From assembly GCA_038040395.1 (NCBI GenBank), contig JBBPIJ010000011.1, positions 21,275 to 85,274 of the forward strand: a stretch of 64,000 nucleotides of DNA. The letters are read 5' to 3'. Position 1 is the stretch's first letter; each line of letters opens with the position of its first letter. The stretch comes from VAXT01 sp038040395. GTDB taxonomy: Bacteria; Actinomycetota; Thermoleophilia; Gaiellales; Gaiellaceae. Shown here piece after piece: positions 51,631 to 59,872 of this stretch. The notes beneath the pieces are model-generated. The model was not told the DNA's origin. It saw only the letters and a program-made list of their open reading frames with translations, and did not search any database. The translations under genes were made by a program, and so were the position numbers.

Positions 51631-52767
51631 ATGGCGAGTGACCGTGAGGTTGTCCTTCAGATCGATACTACGAGGGCGCACGAGCTGCTCGCCGCGGACG
51701 AGGGTCCCGTCCTCGTCGACATCCGCGAGCTCTGGGAGCTGGAGGCAGGACGGATCGCCGACTCGGTCCACATTCCGATGGGAGAGCTCGAGGAGAAGCT
51801 CGAGCCCTACCGGGAGCGCTCGATCGTTCTCTACTGCGCGCACGGCAACCGCTCGCTGCGAGCAGCCAAGGCGCTGAGCGAACAGGGCTACGGCTCAGTC
51901 GTCTCGCTTGCCGGCGGGATCGACGCCTGGGGAAAGGCCGGCCTCCCGGTTGAGCTTCCCGAGGGGCTCGACGACAGCCAGCAGGTGCGCTACAGCCGTC
52001 ATCTGCTCATCCCCGAGATCGGCGTCCAAGGCCAACGGAGCCTGCTCGACGCGAAGGTGCTCCTCATCGGAGCGGGAGGGCTCGGCTCGCCCGCGGCGCT
52101 CTACCTGGCCGCGGCCGGCGTCGGGCGGCTCGGGATCGTGGACGACGACGTGGTCGACGAGTCGAACCTCCAGCGCCAAGTGCTCCATTCGACCGCGGCG
52201 CTCGGCGAGCCGAAGGTCGAGTCCGCCGCCAGGCGCCTCCGAGGGCTGAACCCCGATGTCGAGGTCGTCCCCTACGGGGAGCGGCTCACGGCCGAGAACG
52301 TCGACGGCATCCTCGACGAGGGCTGGAACGTCGTCGTGGACGGAGCCGACAACTTCCCGACGCGCTACCTGTTGAACGACGCCTCGGTCTGGCACGGCGT
52401 GCCGGTCGTCCACGGCTCGATCTTCCGCTTCGAGGGCCAGGTCACGGTCTTCGCGCCGGGCAGCGGGCCATGCTACCGCTGCCTGTTCCCGGAACCGCCT
52501 CCGCCAGAGCTCGCGCCGAGCTGCGCCGAGGGCGGCGTCCTCGGTGTGCTCCCGGGTGTGATCGGCTCCATCCAGGGCGCCGAGACGCTCAAGCTCGTGC
52601 TCGGGATCGGTGAGCCGCTGATTGGACGCCTGCTGCTCTACGACGCGCTCGCCGCGACCTTCGACGAGGTCGCGGTACGGCGCGACCCTGCCTGTCCCGT
52701 GTGCGGCGATGCCCCGACGATCACGGAGTACGTGGACTACGTCGAGTTCTGTGGTCGTCCCGGCTGA
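51631..52767 (+). CDS. MoeB/ThiF-type E1-like enzyme with N-terminal rhodanese
   Basis: 378 residues. Residues 1-105 form a rhodanese with active C69 in LYCAHGNRSLRAAK. Then comes the adenylation domain with the nucleotide loop GAGGLGS at 147-153, RQVLHSTAALGEPK, and two CxxC zinc pairs (CYRC, CPVC). These enzymes adenylate the C-terminal glycine of ubiquitin-like sulfur carriers, and the rhodanese supplies sulfur. In the common MoeZ arrangement the rhodanese is C-terminal, so this order is reversed. Next gene overlaps by 17 bp. Confidence 0.9.
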   Translation: MASDREVVLQIDTTRAHELLAADEGPVLVDIRELWELEAGRIADSVHIPMGELEEKLEPYRERSIVLYCAHGNRSLRAAKALSEQGYGSVVSLAGGIDAWGKAGLPVELPEGLDDSQQVRYSRHLLIPEIGVQGQRSLLDAKVLLIGAGGLGSPAALYLAAAGVGRLGIVDDDVVDESNLQRQVLHSTAALGEPKVESAARRLRGLNPDVEVVPYGERLTAENVDGILDEGWNVVVDGADNFPTRYLLNDASVWHGVPVVHGSIFRFEGQVTVFAPGSGPCYRCLFPEPPPPELAPSCAEGGVLGVLPGVIGSIQGAETLKLVLGIGEPLIGRLLLYDALAATFDEVAVRRDPACPVCGDAPTITEYVDYVEFCGRPG

Positions 52768-53131
52768 GCTCCGGCGCGAGCTGCAGCGCCACGCAGCCGA
52801 GGAGGCGCCAAACGAGGCGTGCGGGCTCGTCCTGCTGCGCGACGGCCGCGCGGTCGGATACGAGCGGGGGCGAAACGCGGAGGCCTCCCCGTACCGGTTC
52901 AGGCTCGAGGTCGAGCCCGAGGTCTGGTTCCTGGAGGATGAGGGCTACGAATTCGCGGTCTTCCACTCCCACCCCTCCTCCCCGCCGAAGCCCTCGCGGG
53001 CCGATCTCGAGCGAGCCGGGCTCTGGGCCTCACGGCCCTGGCTGATCCTGCGTACAGATACGGGTGAGCTCGCGGCCTGGCGGCTCGAGGACGGTCGAGC
53101 GCGAGAGCTCGAGATGAGGCACGGTGCCTAG
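52751..53131 (+). CDS. JAMM/Mov34 metalloprotease (Mec-like)
   Basis: 126 residues from GTG at 52751. The zinc motif is HSHPSSPPKPSRAD (HxHx7Sx2D) and the catalytic Glu is in APNEACGLVLL. Bacterial relatives such as Mec cut a cysteine adduct from a ubiquitin-like sulfur carrier. Placement right after the E1-like gene fits a carrier-based sulfur transfer route, but no ThiS/CysO carrier gene is in the window. Eight-bp overlap with the next gene. Confidence 0.87.
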   Translation: MVVPAELRRELQRHAAEEAPNEACGLVLLRDGRAVGYERGRNAEASPYRFRLEVEPEVWFLEDEGYEFAVFHSHPSSPPKPSRADLERAGLWASRPWLILRTDTGELAAWRLEDGRARELEMRHGA

Positions 53132-54248
53132 CGCGGTCGTCGTCGGGGCCGGAGTCTTCGGCGGTTCGCTCGCGCTCCGCCTGGTCTCGAGCGGCTGGGA
53201 GGTCACCCTCGTCGAGCAATATCCGCCGGGCCACGTGCGCGCCGCCTCCGGAGGCGAGTCGAGGCTGATTCGCTCGGCCCACGGCTCGAACACCTGGTAC
53301 ACGCGCTCGGCGCGGCGAGCGCTCGAGCTGTGGCGGGAGCTGGAACAGGAGTCGGGAGTGGAGCTCTTCGTTCCGAGCGGCGTTGCCTGGTTCTTCAACC
53401 GCAGCGACGGTTGGGGCGCCGAGAGCGAACGCGTCCTCCGAGCAGAGGGCGTTCCGGTCGAGCGCCTCTCCCCCGAAGAAGGCGCACGGCTCTTTCCGAG
53501 CTTCGACGGCAAGGGCCTCAGCTCGATCCTCTATGAGCCCGAGGCCGGGGTCCTCCGCGCCCGCACTGCAACGAGGGTCATCGCCGAGCAAGCCGTAGCC
53601 AGAGGCGCGCGCTTCGTATCCGGAACCGCCGTACCCGAGGGCGAGAAGGTCTCGGTGGGAGGCGAGCGGCTCGAGGGCGATCGCATCGTCTGGGCGGGCG
53701 GCGCTTGGCTCGCGGGAATATTCCCGGGCCTCGTCGACCTGCACGTGACGAGACAGGACGTCTACTTCTTCGGTGCGCCCGCCGGCTGGCAGGCTCCCTC
53801 CGTCCCGGCCTGGGTCGACTTCGACGAAGGCGTCTACGGCGTCGGCGATCTCGACGGGCGTGGGTTCAAGGCGAGCCCCGACAGAGAGGGACCGGACTTC
53901 GACCCCGACGCCGGAGACCGGGTGCCCTCGGCTGAGAAGGAGCGCGAGGCCCGCGCCTACCTCGCCCTGCGCTTTCCCGCGCTCGCCGGCGCGCCGCTCG
54001 TCGGCACCCGCTCCTGCCCGTACTCGCTGACAGCGGACACGAACTTCCTCGTCGCGCCCCATCCGGAGCACGAGCGCGTGTGGCTCCTCGGCGGCGGCTC
54101 CGGCCACGGCTTCAAGCACGGACCCGCGCTGGCCGAGTACGTGCAGGGCCTACTGGAGGGAAAGGAAGCGGCCGACCCGATGTTCGGGCCGGGCGCCCGC
54201 CCGCCGGGAGGCGGATTGCGGGCGCCCTGGATCGAAGCAAGCTCCTAA
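53124..54248 (+). CDS. Monomeric sarcosine-oxidase-like FAD amine oxidase
   Basis: 374 residues. VVVGAGVFGGSLALRL binds FAD. C298 in TRSCPYSLTADTNFLV aligns with the cysteine that covalently holds FAD in monomeric sarcosine oxidase, and GSGHGFKHGPALAEYV closes the family signature. It oxidises an N-methyl or amino acid to an imine with hydrogen peroxide. Next to sulfur-carrier genes a ThiO-like role (glycine oxidase of thiamine synthesis) is an alternative, though ThiO lacks the covalent Cys. Confidence 0.87.
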   Translation: MPSAVVVGAGVFGGSLALRLVSSGWEVTLVEQYPPGHVRAASGGESRLIRSAHGSNTWYTRSARRALELWRELEQESGVELFVPSGVAWFFNRSDGWGAESERVLRAEGVPVERLSPEEGARLFPSFDGKGLSSILYEPEAGVLRARTATRVIAEQAVARGARFVSGTAVPEGEKVSVGGERLEGDRIVWAGGAWLAGIFPGLVDLHVTRQDVYFFGAPAGWQAPSVPAWVDFDEGVYGVGDLDGRGFKASPDREGPDFDPDAGDRVPSAEKEREARAYLALRFPALAGAPLVGTRSCPYSLTADTNFLVAPHPEHERVWLLGGGSGHGFKHGPALAEYVQGLLEGKEAADPMFGPGARPPGGGLRAPWIEASS

Positions 54249-54610
54249 GTAACGCGGAACGTGTGCCTCATGTTCTGAAGGAGGTGCGGGTCGCACTGGT
54301 ACGTGTAGATGCCCTTCTTGAGGGTCACGGTGACCGTCTTCGAGCCCTTGAACGCGAGCGTAGTGATCCGCTTGTTCAGGCCCGGGCCCTTGAGGCGAAA
54401 ATTGTGCATCGTCGAGCGGTCGTTGACGGTAATCGCGTAGGTGCCGGCCCTCAGCATCCTGACCTTGACGCCGGCCTTCTTGAGCGTGATGGTGAAGCCG
54501 GGGCCGGTGGCTCCGGTGAGCTTCGTGGGCCCCATCCCGATGCCGGCCGATGGCGCGATGAGAGCAACGGCCGCCACGAGACCGGCGGAGAGAAGCGCAA
54601 TGCGGGACAT
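54245..54610 (-). CDS. Secreted cupredoxin-like copper protein
   Basis: 121 residues. After a signal peptide (ALLSAGLVAAVALIAPSAG) the domain offers the four type 1 copper ligands H69 (MHNF), C106 and H109 (YQCDPH) and M114. It should be a small exported electron carrier or copper binder. AAGGAGG (54620-54614) precedes the ATG, so this mRNA has a leader. The stop codon interlocks with that of the convergent oxidase gene. Confidence 0.82.
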   Translation of the reverse strand: MSRIALLSAGLVAAVALIAPSAGIGMGPTKLTGATGPGFTITLKKAGVKVRMLRAGTYAITVNDRSTMHNFRLKGPGLNKRITTLAFKGSKTVTVTLKKGIYTYQCDPHLLQNMRHTFRVT

Positions 54611-54753
54611 CGTCCTCCTTTTGTGGTTCGTACTGGGCTCTTCGTGCGCGCGATCCAGTTGGATTGCACCGCGGGCGATACTAGCGACGGTTCGGGTACC
54701 CGTTGGTTAGGCCCTGGTTAACAGTGCCCAACCGCCTGCGCTTTGGAAACGGG

Positions 54754-55608
54754 TCAGTCGTGGAGCCAGAACAGCCCGACGGTGCCCGGGCCTGCGTGGG
54801 TGCCCAGGACCGGGCCGAGAGTCGTCGCAACCTCGATCTCCGCCTGTGGGCGCACGTCGCGAACGAGCTTCTTCAGGGCCGCCATGCGCTCGGGTGCGTC
54901 TGCATGGGCGATCCCGACGCGCAAGCCCAGCTCATCGCGCGAGCCGGCCTGGAGCGCGTGGACGAACTCCTGGATCGCCTTCCGGTTTCCGCGCACGCGC
55001 TTGAGCGGGAGGACCTCTCCGTCGGCGAGCGTGAGGATCGGCTTGATGTGCAGGAGCTGTCCCGCCCAGCCGGCCGCGCGGCCGATGCGCCCGCCGCGCG
55101 CCAGGTACTCGAGTGTGTCGAGCGTGAAGATGAGCCCTGAGTCACGGCTGAACCGCGCGAGGAGCTCGTCGACCTCCTCGTCCGTCGTCCCCTGCTCGAG
55201 CCGCCGTTGCACCGCCAGCGCGAGCATCGCGATTCCCGCCGACGCCGTGCCGGTGTCGAACACTCGAACGCGTCCGTCCGTCTCCAAGGCGGCACGGGTC
55301 GCACTGGCGAACGTCCCCGAGAGCTTCGACGAGAGCTGGAGCGAGAGGACGCGCTCGTACTCCGCGAGCTCGTCATAAACGGCTGCGAAGTCCGACGGGG
55401 TCGGCTGGGAGGTGGAGGGCAACTCGTCCGCCGAACGAAGCCGCGCGTAGAACTCGGCCGGCCCGATGTCGACGTAGTCGCGATAGCTCTTCTCGCCGAA
55501 CCGGACGTAGAGCGGAACGATCCGCCAGTTCGGGAAGCGCGACGGGCCCTCCGGGAAGTCGGCCGTCGAGTCGAGGACGATCGCGGTGTTCTCGGCAGTG
55601 AGTTGCAT
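54754..55608 (-). CDS. DegV family fatty-acid-binding protein (FakB type)
   Basis: 284 residues. IVLDSTADFP near the N-terminus, TSQPTPSDF and the C-terminal GTHAGPGTVGLFW are DegV signatures; the domain holds one fatty acid. In FakAB systems the bound fatty acid is phosphorylated by FakA. Its ATG overlaps the response-regulator stop by one base (TAATG), so the three genes fakA, regulator and degV form one unit. Confidence 0.9.
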   Translation of the reverse strand: MQLTAENTAIVLDSTADFPEGPSRFPNWRIVPLYVRFGEKSYRDYVDIGPAEFYARLRSADELPSTSQPTPSDFAAVYDELAEYERVLSLQLSSKLSGTFASATRAALETDGRVRVFDTGTASAGIAMLALAVQRRLEQGTTDEEVDELLARFSRDSGLIFTLDTLEYLARGGRIGRAAGWAGQLLHIKPILTLADGEVLPLKRVRGNRKAIQEFVHALQAGSRDELGLRVGIAHADAPERMAALKKLVRDVRPQAEIEVATTLGPVLGTHAGPGTVGLFWLHD

Positions 55609-55988
55609 TACCCGGTGCGCCCGGCAGCCTTACGGATGGCCGCGACGATCTCGTCCAGGGGCTCGTCCTTCGTCAGGCACGCAACCACGCCGGCTGCGTA
55701 GAGAGCATCGATCTCGCGCACGTTTGCGGACGCCGTGAGGCAGACGACGGCGACCTCGGGGCAGGCCTCGCTGAGCGCCCGCGTTACCTGGACTCCGTCG
55801 AGAGCAGGCAGTCGATAGTCCATCACGACCACTTCGGGCGAATACTCGCGGCAGAGGTCGACGACCTTCGTACCGTCCTCGGCCGAGGCCACGACGACGA
55901 CGTCCGAGCGCAGGCCGAGAAGCAGTTCGAGCGCTTCCCTGAAGACCTCGTTGTCCTCGACCAGGGCGACGCGAACGGGCTCTGACAC
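55608..55988 (-). CDS. Single-domain response regulator
   Basis: 126 residues, a receiver domain and nothing else. Acidic pocket E11/D12, phospho-acceptor D57 in VVMDYRLPALDG, T85 and K107 are all present. No output domain and no histidine kinase nearby. It sits between fakA and degV, two bases after nothing but a CCG spacer, so it is co-expressed with a fatty-acid kinase. It may control that enzyme by protein contact (inference). Confidence 0.9.
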   Translation of the reverse strand: MSEPVRVALVEDNEVFREALELLLGLRSDVVVVASAEDGTKVVDLCREYSPEVVVMDYRLPALDGVQVTRALSEACPEVAVVCLTASANVREIDALYAAGVVACLTKDEPLDEIVAAIRKAAGRTG

Positions 55989-55991
55989 CGG

Positions 55992-57575
55992 CTACTCGGC
56001 CGCAATCAGCAGCGGGTAGTGGGGCTGGCCGCCCGGGTGGACCTCGAGCTCGAGGTCTGGATGGCGGTCCGCGACGCGCGCGAGCAGCGGCCCCAGCTCA
56101 GGCTCCTGCTCGCCGGTGATGAACGTCAGCACGTCGCGGGGCTCACCCAGCAGGCGCTCGACCACGGAGTCGGCGACCGTGTCGAAGCTCGTCCCGCCGG
56201 CGATCGGCTCGCCCTCGGCGAGGCCGAGGTAGGCGCCGCGCTCGACCTGTATCCCGTCGAGGCTTACCGTCTTCGACGCGATGGTCACGGCACCGGTGGC
56301 GACGGCGGCAGCTGCTTCCTCCATTGCCGCCGCGTTGGTCTCCGCAGGCGCCGACGGCTCGTAGGCGAGCATGGCCGCGAGCCCGGCCTGGATCGAGCTC
56401 GACGGGACGACGTGGACGGGGATCTCGGCCAGGCGCGCCGCCTGCCGGGCGGCCAGGACGACGTTGTCGTTGTTGGCCAGCACGACCGCCTCGCTCGCCC
56501 GGGTTTTCTCGATCGCCTCGAGGAGCTCCTCCGTGGACGGATTCATCGTCTCGCCCCCGTCGACGAACCCCGTTGTGCCCATGCTCTCGAACAGGCGCCG
56601 GTTGCCCTCGCCCGCGACAACCGCCACGACCGCGGTCGTTCTCTCCTCGTCCGCGCCGACCTGTGCAAGGCGCCCTTCGCGCTGGGCGGACTGGACGTGC
56701 ATGTTGCCGATCTCGACCCGCTCGATCACTCCGAGCGCAGTGCCGGCGCGCAGAGCGGCGCCCGGGTCGTCCGTGTGCACATGGGCCTTCAGCGCCTTCG
56801 CATCGCCCACGACGAGGAGCGAGTCCCCGAGCGGCGCCAGCTCTCTCTCGAGCGCGGAGGCGTCCAGGCTCTCGCCTTCGACGACGAAGACCGCGCAGTA
56901 GCGGTAGCGGGACGCCTCCTGGTGCACGGCGTCCGGCTTGAGGCGCTCGACCTCGACGACCTCCGGAAGAGGTTCCCCGGCGAGGTGCGCCGCGATACCG
57001 CGCACGATCTCCACGACCCCGGCCGCGCCTGCGTCGACCACGCCTGCCTTGCGGAGCACCTCGAGCTGGTCGCGCGTCTCCTCGACCGCATCGTCGCCCC
57101 GGCGCACGAGCTCGGCGAAGAGATCCGGAAGGTCGAGGTCGGTCCGGGCTTCCGCTTCGTCGGCCAGCGCCCGAATCACCGTGAGGATCGTCCCCTCGAC
57201 GGGCTTCTGCACGGCGGCGAAGGCCTCGTCGGATGCACGTCGGAGGGCCCTCGCGATCGTTGCGGCGTCGACCGGCTCGGCGTCGGCCAGGACTTCGGAA
57301 GCTCCCCGCACGATCTGCGACAGGATCACCCCCGAGTTCCCACGAGCTCCGAGCAAGGCAGCATGGGCGACCTCCTGAGCCAGCTCGGCCCTGTCCGAGT
57401 TTGCAACAGACTGTTGCAAGGTCTCGGTGACGGCCCGAACCGTGAGGAGCATGTTCGTCCCCGTGTCGCCGTCGGGAACCGGAAAGACGTTGAGGTCGTC
57501 CAACCGGGCGCGGTTGCGCTCGAGCGCATTCTCCGCCGCATGGACGAGCTCGAGGACGGCGGCGCGCTCGCTCAT
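55992..57575 (-). CDS. fakA: FakA-type fatty acid kinase (DAK2 domain protein)
   Basis: 527 residues. DLNVFPVPDGDTGTNMLLTV supplies the metal aspartates of the DAK2/DhaL-like ATP domain, GARGNSGVILSQI the glycine loop, and the C-terminal 200 residues are DegV-like. FakA takes ATP and phosphorylates fatty acids held by FakB. Length matches the family. ATG at 57575 with an A/T-rich TATAAC six bases upstream. Confidence 0.9.
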   Translation of the reverse strand: MSERAAVLELVHAAENALERNRARLDDLNVFPVPDGDTGTNMLLTVRAVTETLQQSVANSDRAELAQEVAHAALLGARGNSGVILSQIVRGASEVLADAEPVDAATIARALRRASDEAFAAVQKPVEGTILTVIRALADEAEARTDLDLPDLFAELVRRGDDAVEETRDQLEVLRKAGVVDAGAAGVVEIVRGIAAHLAGEPLPEVVEVERLKPDAVHQEASRYRYCAVFVVEGESLDASALERELAPLGDSLLVVGDAKALKAHVHTDDPGAALRAGTALGVIERVEIGNMHVQSAQREGRLAQVGADEERTTAVVAVVAGEGNRRLFESMGTTGFVDGGETMNPSTEELLEAIEKTRASEAVVLANNDNVVLAARQAARLAEIPVHVVPSSSIQAGLAAMLAYEPSAPAETNAAAMEEAAAAVATGAVTIASKTVSLDGIQVERGAYLGLAEGEPIAGGTSFDTVADSVVERLLGEPRDVLTFITGEQEPELGPLLARVADRHPDLELEVHPGGQPHYPLLIAAE

Positions 57576-57621
57576 ATGTCTGTTATATCGCGCTCCCTCA
57601 AGAGCGCGTGAGCCGGGAGCC

Positions 57622-57730
57622 CGACCGCGGCATGGGCGGGCCTGTCGAGGAGTCGTTCCTCGGCAGGCGTGCTCTTAGTCGCGGAAAGTGCGGAGCACTT
57701 TGCGCGAGTCCCGGGCCCGTGGCCCGGGAC
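57622..57730 (-). repeat. Stop-proximal double-hairpin repeat, family 1, copy 2
   Basis: Inverted relative to copy 1. The first stem (57730-57721 with 57717-57708) begins at the base directly after the rpmB stop codon. The second stem has TCC in place of TTC in its loop. This copy also keeps a third stem (CCTGCCGAGGA with TCCTCGACAGG) that is degraded in copy 1. Confidence 0.85.
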
Positions 57731-57922
57731 CTACAGGGCCTTATCTACTTTTCCGGCCTTGAGGCACCGGGTGCACACGTACGCACGCTGGGCGCGGCCG
57801 TCCAGGAGGACGCGGACGCGCTGGAGGTTCGGGTCGAAACGTCGCTTCGTAGCCACCATCGAGTGGCTCCGGTTGTTCCCGAAGGACGGCTTCTTCCCGC
57901 AGATTGCGCAGATCTTGGCCAT
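57731..57922 (-). CDS. rpmB: Ribosomal protein bL28
   Basis: 63 residues from ATG at 57922. Zinc-binding C5, C8, C50 and C53 (CAICG, CTRC) make this the cysteine-containing form; GNNRSHSMVATKRRF is the signature. A longer frame to 58015 overlaps the ribH 3' end and is rejected. TACACT (57937-57932) lies nine bases upstream. Confidence 0.96.
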   Translation of the reverse strand: MAKICAICGKKPSFGNNRSHSMVATKRRFDPNLQRVRVLLDGRAQRAYVCTRCLKAGKVDKAL

Positions 57923-57931
57923 GAGGGCGGG

Positions 57932-57937
57932 AGTGTA
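57932..57937 (-). promoter_or_regulatory. Candidate -10 box of rpmB
   Basis: TACACT nine bases before the ATG at 57922, in the 16-bp gap after ribH. It would give rpmB its own start apart from the riboflavin genes. Confidence 0.5.
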
Positions 57938-57938
57938 G

Positions 57939-58613
57939 CTAGCGCAGAGGTCCGGCCGCCTGGGCCCGGAGCTGGGAGAAGACGTCGGCCATCTCGAGCG
58001 CGCTTCGCACGGCATCTGCGGCGCGATCGATCCGTTCCTCGGCCTGCTTGCGGTTCTCGACCGTGAGGACGCCGAATGCGACGGGCACGCCGGTCTCGAT
58101 CGCGGCGAGCTGTAGCCCGCTCGCGGCCTCGCCGGCGATCAAGTCGGAGTGCGGCGTCTCGCCCCGGATCACGCAGCCGAGCGCGACGATGCACGCGTAC
58201 CGACGCGTCTTCGCGAGGGCCATCGTGGCCAGCGGAAGCTCGAACGCGCCCGGCACGGGCATGACCATGATCGCCTCGCGCGGCACGCCGAGGTCTTCGA
58301 GCTCGGACAGGGCCCGCTCGAGCAGGCGATTCGTGATGTCGCCGTTGTAGCGGCTGACGACGATCCCGACCGCCCTGCGCCCGTCGACGCCTCCGGAGAG
58401 AACGCCGTACCCATCCGGAACCCGCAGCTCCCCTTCGGCGTGCTCGGCGACGGCCTCTGGCGCGGGCTCGCCGGGGGGCCTGAGCGCGGGAGTGCCGCCG
58501 TCCTGGGGCGGCTCAGGCGCTTCGGGGGCTTCCGGCTCGTCGGTCGTCTCGGGCGCCCGGGGGCGTCCCATCTCACCGAGGCGAGACTCGATTTCGTCGA
58601 TGCGATCGGTCAT
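57939..58613 (-). CDS. ribH: 6,7-dimethyl-8-ribityllumazine synthase with N-terminal extension
   Basis: 224 residues; the family norm is about 155. The first 70 are acidic and Pro-rich (ETTDEPEAPEAPEPP). The synthase core starts near 72 and has VSRYNGDITNRLLE, GAFELPL and ALGCVIRGETPHSD with the catalytic His. It condenses the ribitylamino-uracil with dihydroxybutanone phosphate. The extension would hang from the surface or inside of the RibH shell (inference). Four-bp ATGA overlap with ribBA. Confidence 0.93.
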   Translation of the reverse strand: MTDRIDEIESRLGEMGRPRAPETTDEPEAPEAPEPPQDGGTPALRPPGEPAPEAVAEHAEGELRVPDGYGVLSGGVDGRRAVGIVVSRYNGDITNRLLERALSELEDLGVPREAIMVMPVPGAFELPLATMALAKTRRYACIVALGCVIRGETPHSDLIAGEAASGLQLAAIETGVPVAFGVLTVENRKQAEERIDRAADAVRSALEMADVFSQLRAQAAGPLR

Positions 58614-59872
58614 TCGTCGGCCGGTTCGGCTTCGAAGCGGAGATCCTGGTGATGCAGGCGGTGACCTAGCTTCTCACGCTTCGTCTCGAGGTAGCGGCGG
58701 TTCTCCTCGGTCGGCTCGGTCTCGATTGGCACCTGCTCGACGACCGTGAGGCCGAAGCCCTCGATGCCCGTCAGCTTCTTCGGGTTGTTGGTGAGGATCC
58801 GGATCGTCGTCAGACCGAGGTCGGAGAGAATCTGGTTCCCGATCCCGTACTCGCGCGCATCGGCGGCGAACCCGAGCTCGAGGTTCGCCTCGACCGTGTC
58901 GAGCCCGGCCTCCTGAAGCTCGTATGCCTTCAGCTTGTTCAGCAGGCCGATGCCGCGCCCCTCCTGGGTCATGTACAGGAGGACGCCGCAGTCCTCGGCC
59001 GCAAGACGGGAGAGCGCCTGCTCGAGCTGTTCGCCGCAGTCGCAGCGCAGAGAATGGAAGACGTCACCCGTCAGGCATTCCGAGTGCACGCGCACGAGGA
59101 CGTCGGCGGCACCGTCAACGTCGCCCCTGACGAGCGCGACGTGGTGTTTTCCGGTGAGCGTTTCGCGGAAAGCGATCGCCGTGAACTCTCCGTGCGCGGT
59201 CGGCAGATGGACTTCTGCCGTCCGCTCGACCAGCTTCTCGGTCCGGCGCCTGTACTCGATCAGGTCGGCGACGGTGATCATGTTGATGCCGTGCCGCTCG
59301 CAGTAGTCGACGAGATCGGGCACGCGCGCCATCGTCCCGTCTTCCTTCATCACCTCGCAGACGACTCCGGCGGGGTTCAGGCCCGCCAGGCGCGCAAGGT
59401 CGACTGCCGCCTCCGTCTGGCCGGTCCGAACGAGGACTCCTCCGTCGCGTGCTCGGAGCGGAAAGACGTGGCCGGGCTGGATGACGTCGTGCGGGCCTTT
59501 CGTCGGGTCGACCGCGACCTGGATCGTGACCGAGCGATCCTGCGCGGAGATGCCGGTGGTGACGCCCTCGCGGGCCTCGATCGAGACCGTGAAGGCGGTC
59601 TGAAGAGGCGCCTCGTTGTTCTCGGCCATCTGCCGAAGCTCGAGCTCGTCGCAGCGGTCCTCGGTCAGGCAGAGGCAGATGAGCCCGCGCGCGTGCGTCG
59701 CCATGAAGTTGATCGCTTCGGGCGTGGCGAACTGCGCCGCGATCGTGAGGTCGCCCTCGTTTTCGCGGTCGGCCGCGTCGACGACGACGACGAACTTGCC
59801 CTGGCGGATGTCCTCGATCGCTTCTTCGATCGTGGCAAAGGGCGTCGTGGTCTCGGGCACCGTCTGGGTCAT
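58610..59872 (-). CDS. ribBA: Bifunctional DHBP synthase / GTP cyclohydrolase II
   Basis: 420 residues. The first half is RibB (DRENEGDLTIAAQFATPEAI, EGVTTGISAQDR). The second is RibA with the zinc cysteines in HSECLTGDVFHSLRCDCGEQ and the YMTQEGRGIGLLNKLKAYEL active-site run. It makes both substrates that enter the two branches of riboflavin synthesis. ATGA overlap with ribE upstream and ribH downstream. Confidence 0.96.
   Translation of the reverse strand: MTQTVPETTTPFATIEEAIEDIRQGKFVVVVDAADRENEGDLTIAAQFATPEAINFMATHARGLICLCLTEDRCDELELRQMAENNEAPLQTAFTVSIEAREGVTTGISAQDRSVTIQVAVDPTKGPHDVIQPGHVFPLRARDGGVLVRTGQTEAAVDLARLAGLNPAGVVCEVMKEDGTMARVPDLVDYCERHGINMITVADLIEYRRRTEKLVERTAEVHLPTAHGEFTAIAFRETLTGKHHVALVRGDVDGAADVLVRVHSECLTGDVFHSLRCDCGEQLEQALSRLAAEDCGVLLYMTQEGRGIGLLNKLKAYELQEAGLDTVEANLELGFAADAREYGIGNQILSDLGLTTIRILTNNPKKLTGIEGFGLTVVEQVPIETEPTEENRRYLETKREKLGHRLHHQDLRFEAEPADE

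Noticed and set aside
56019..57611. 530-codon plus-strand frame opposite fakA
   Set aside because: Antisense shadow of a clear DAK2-domain gene.
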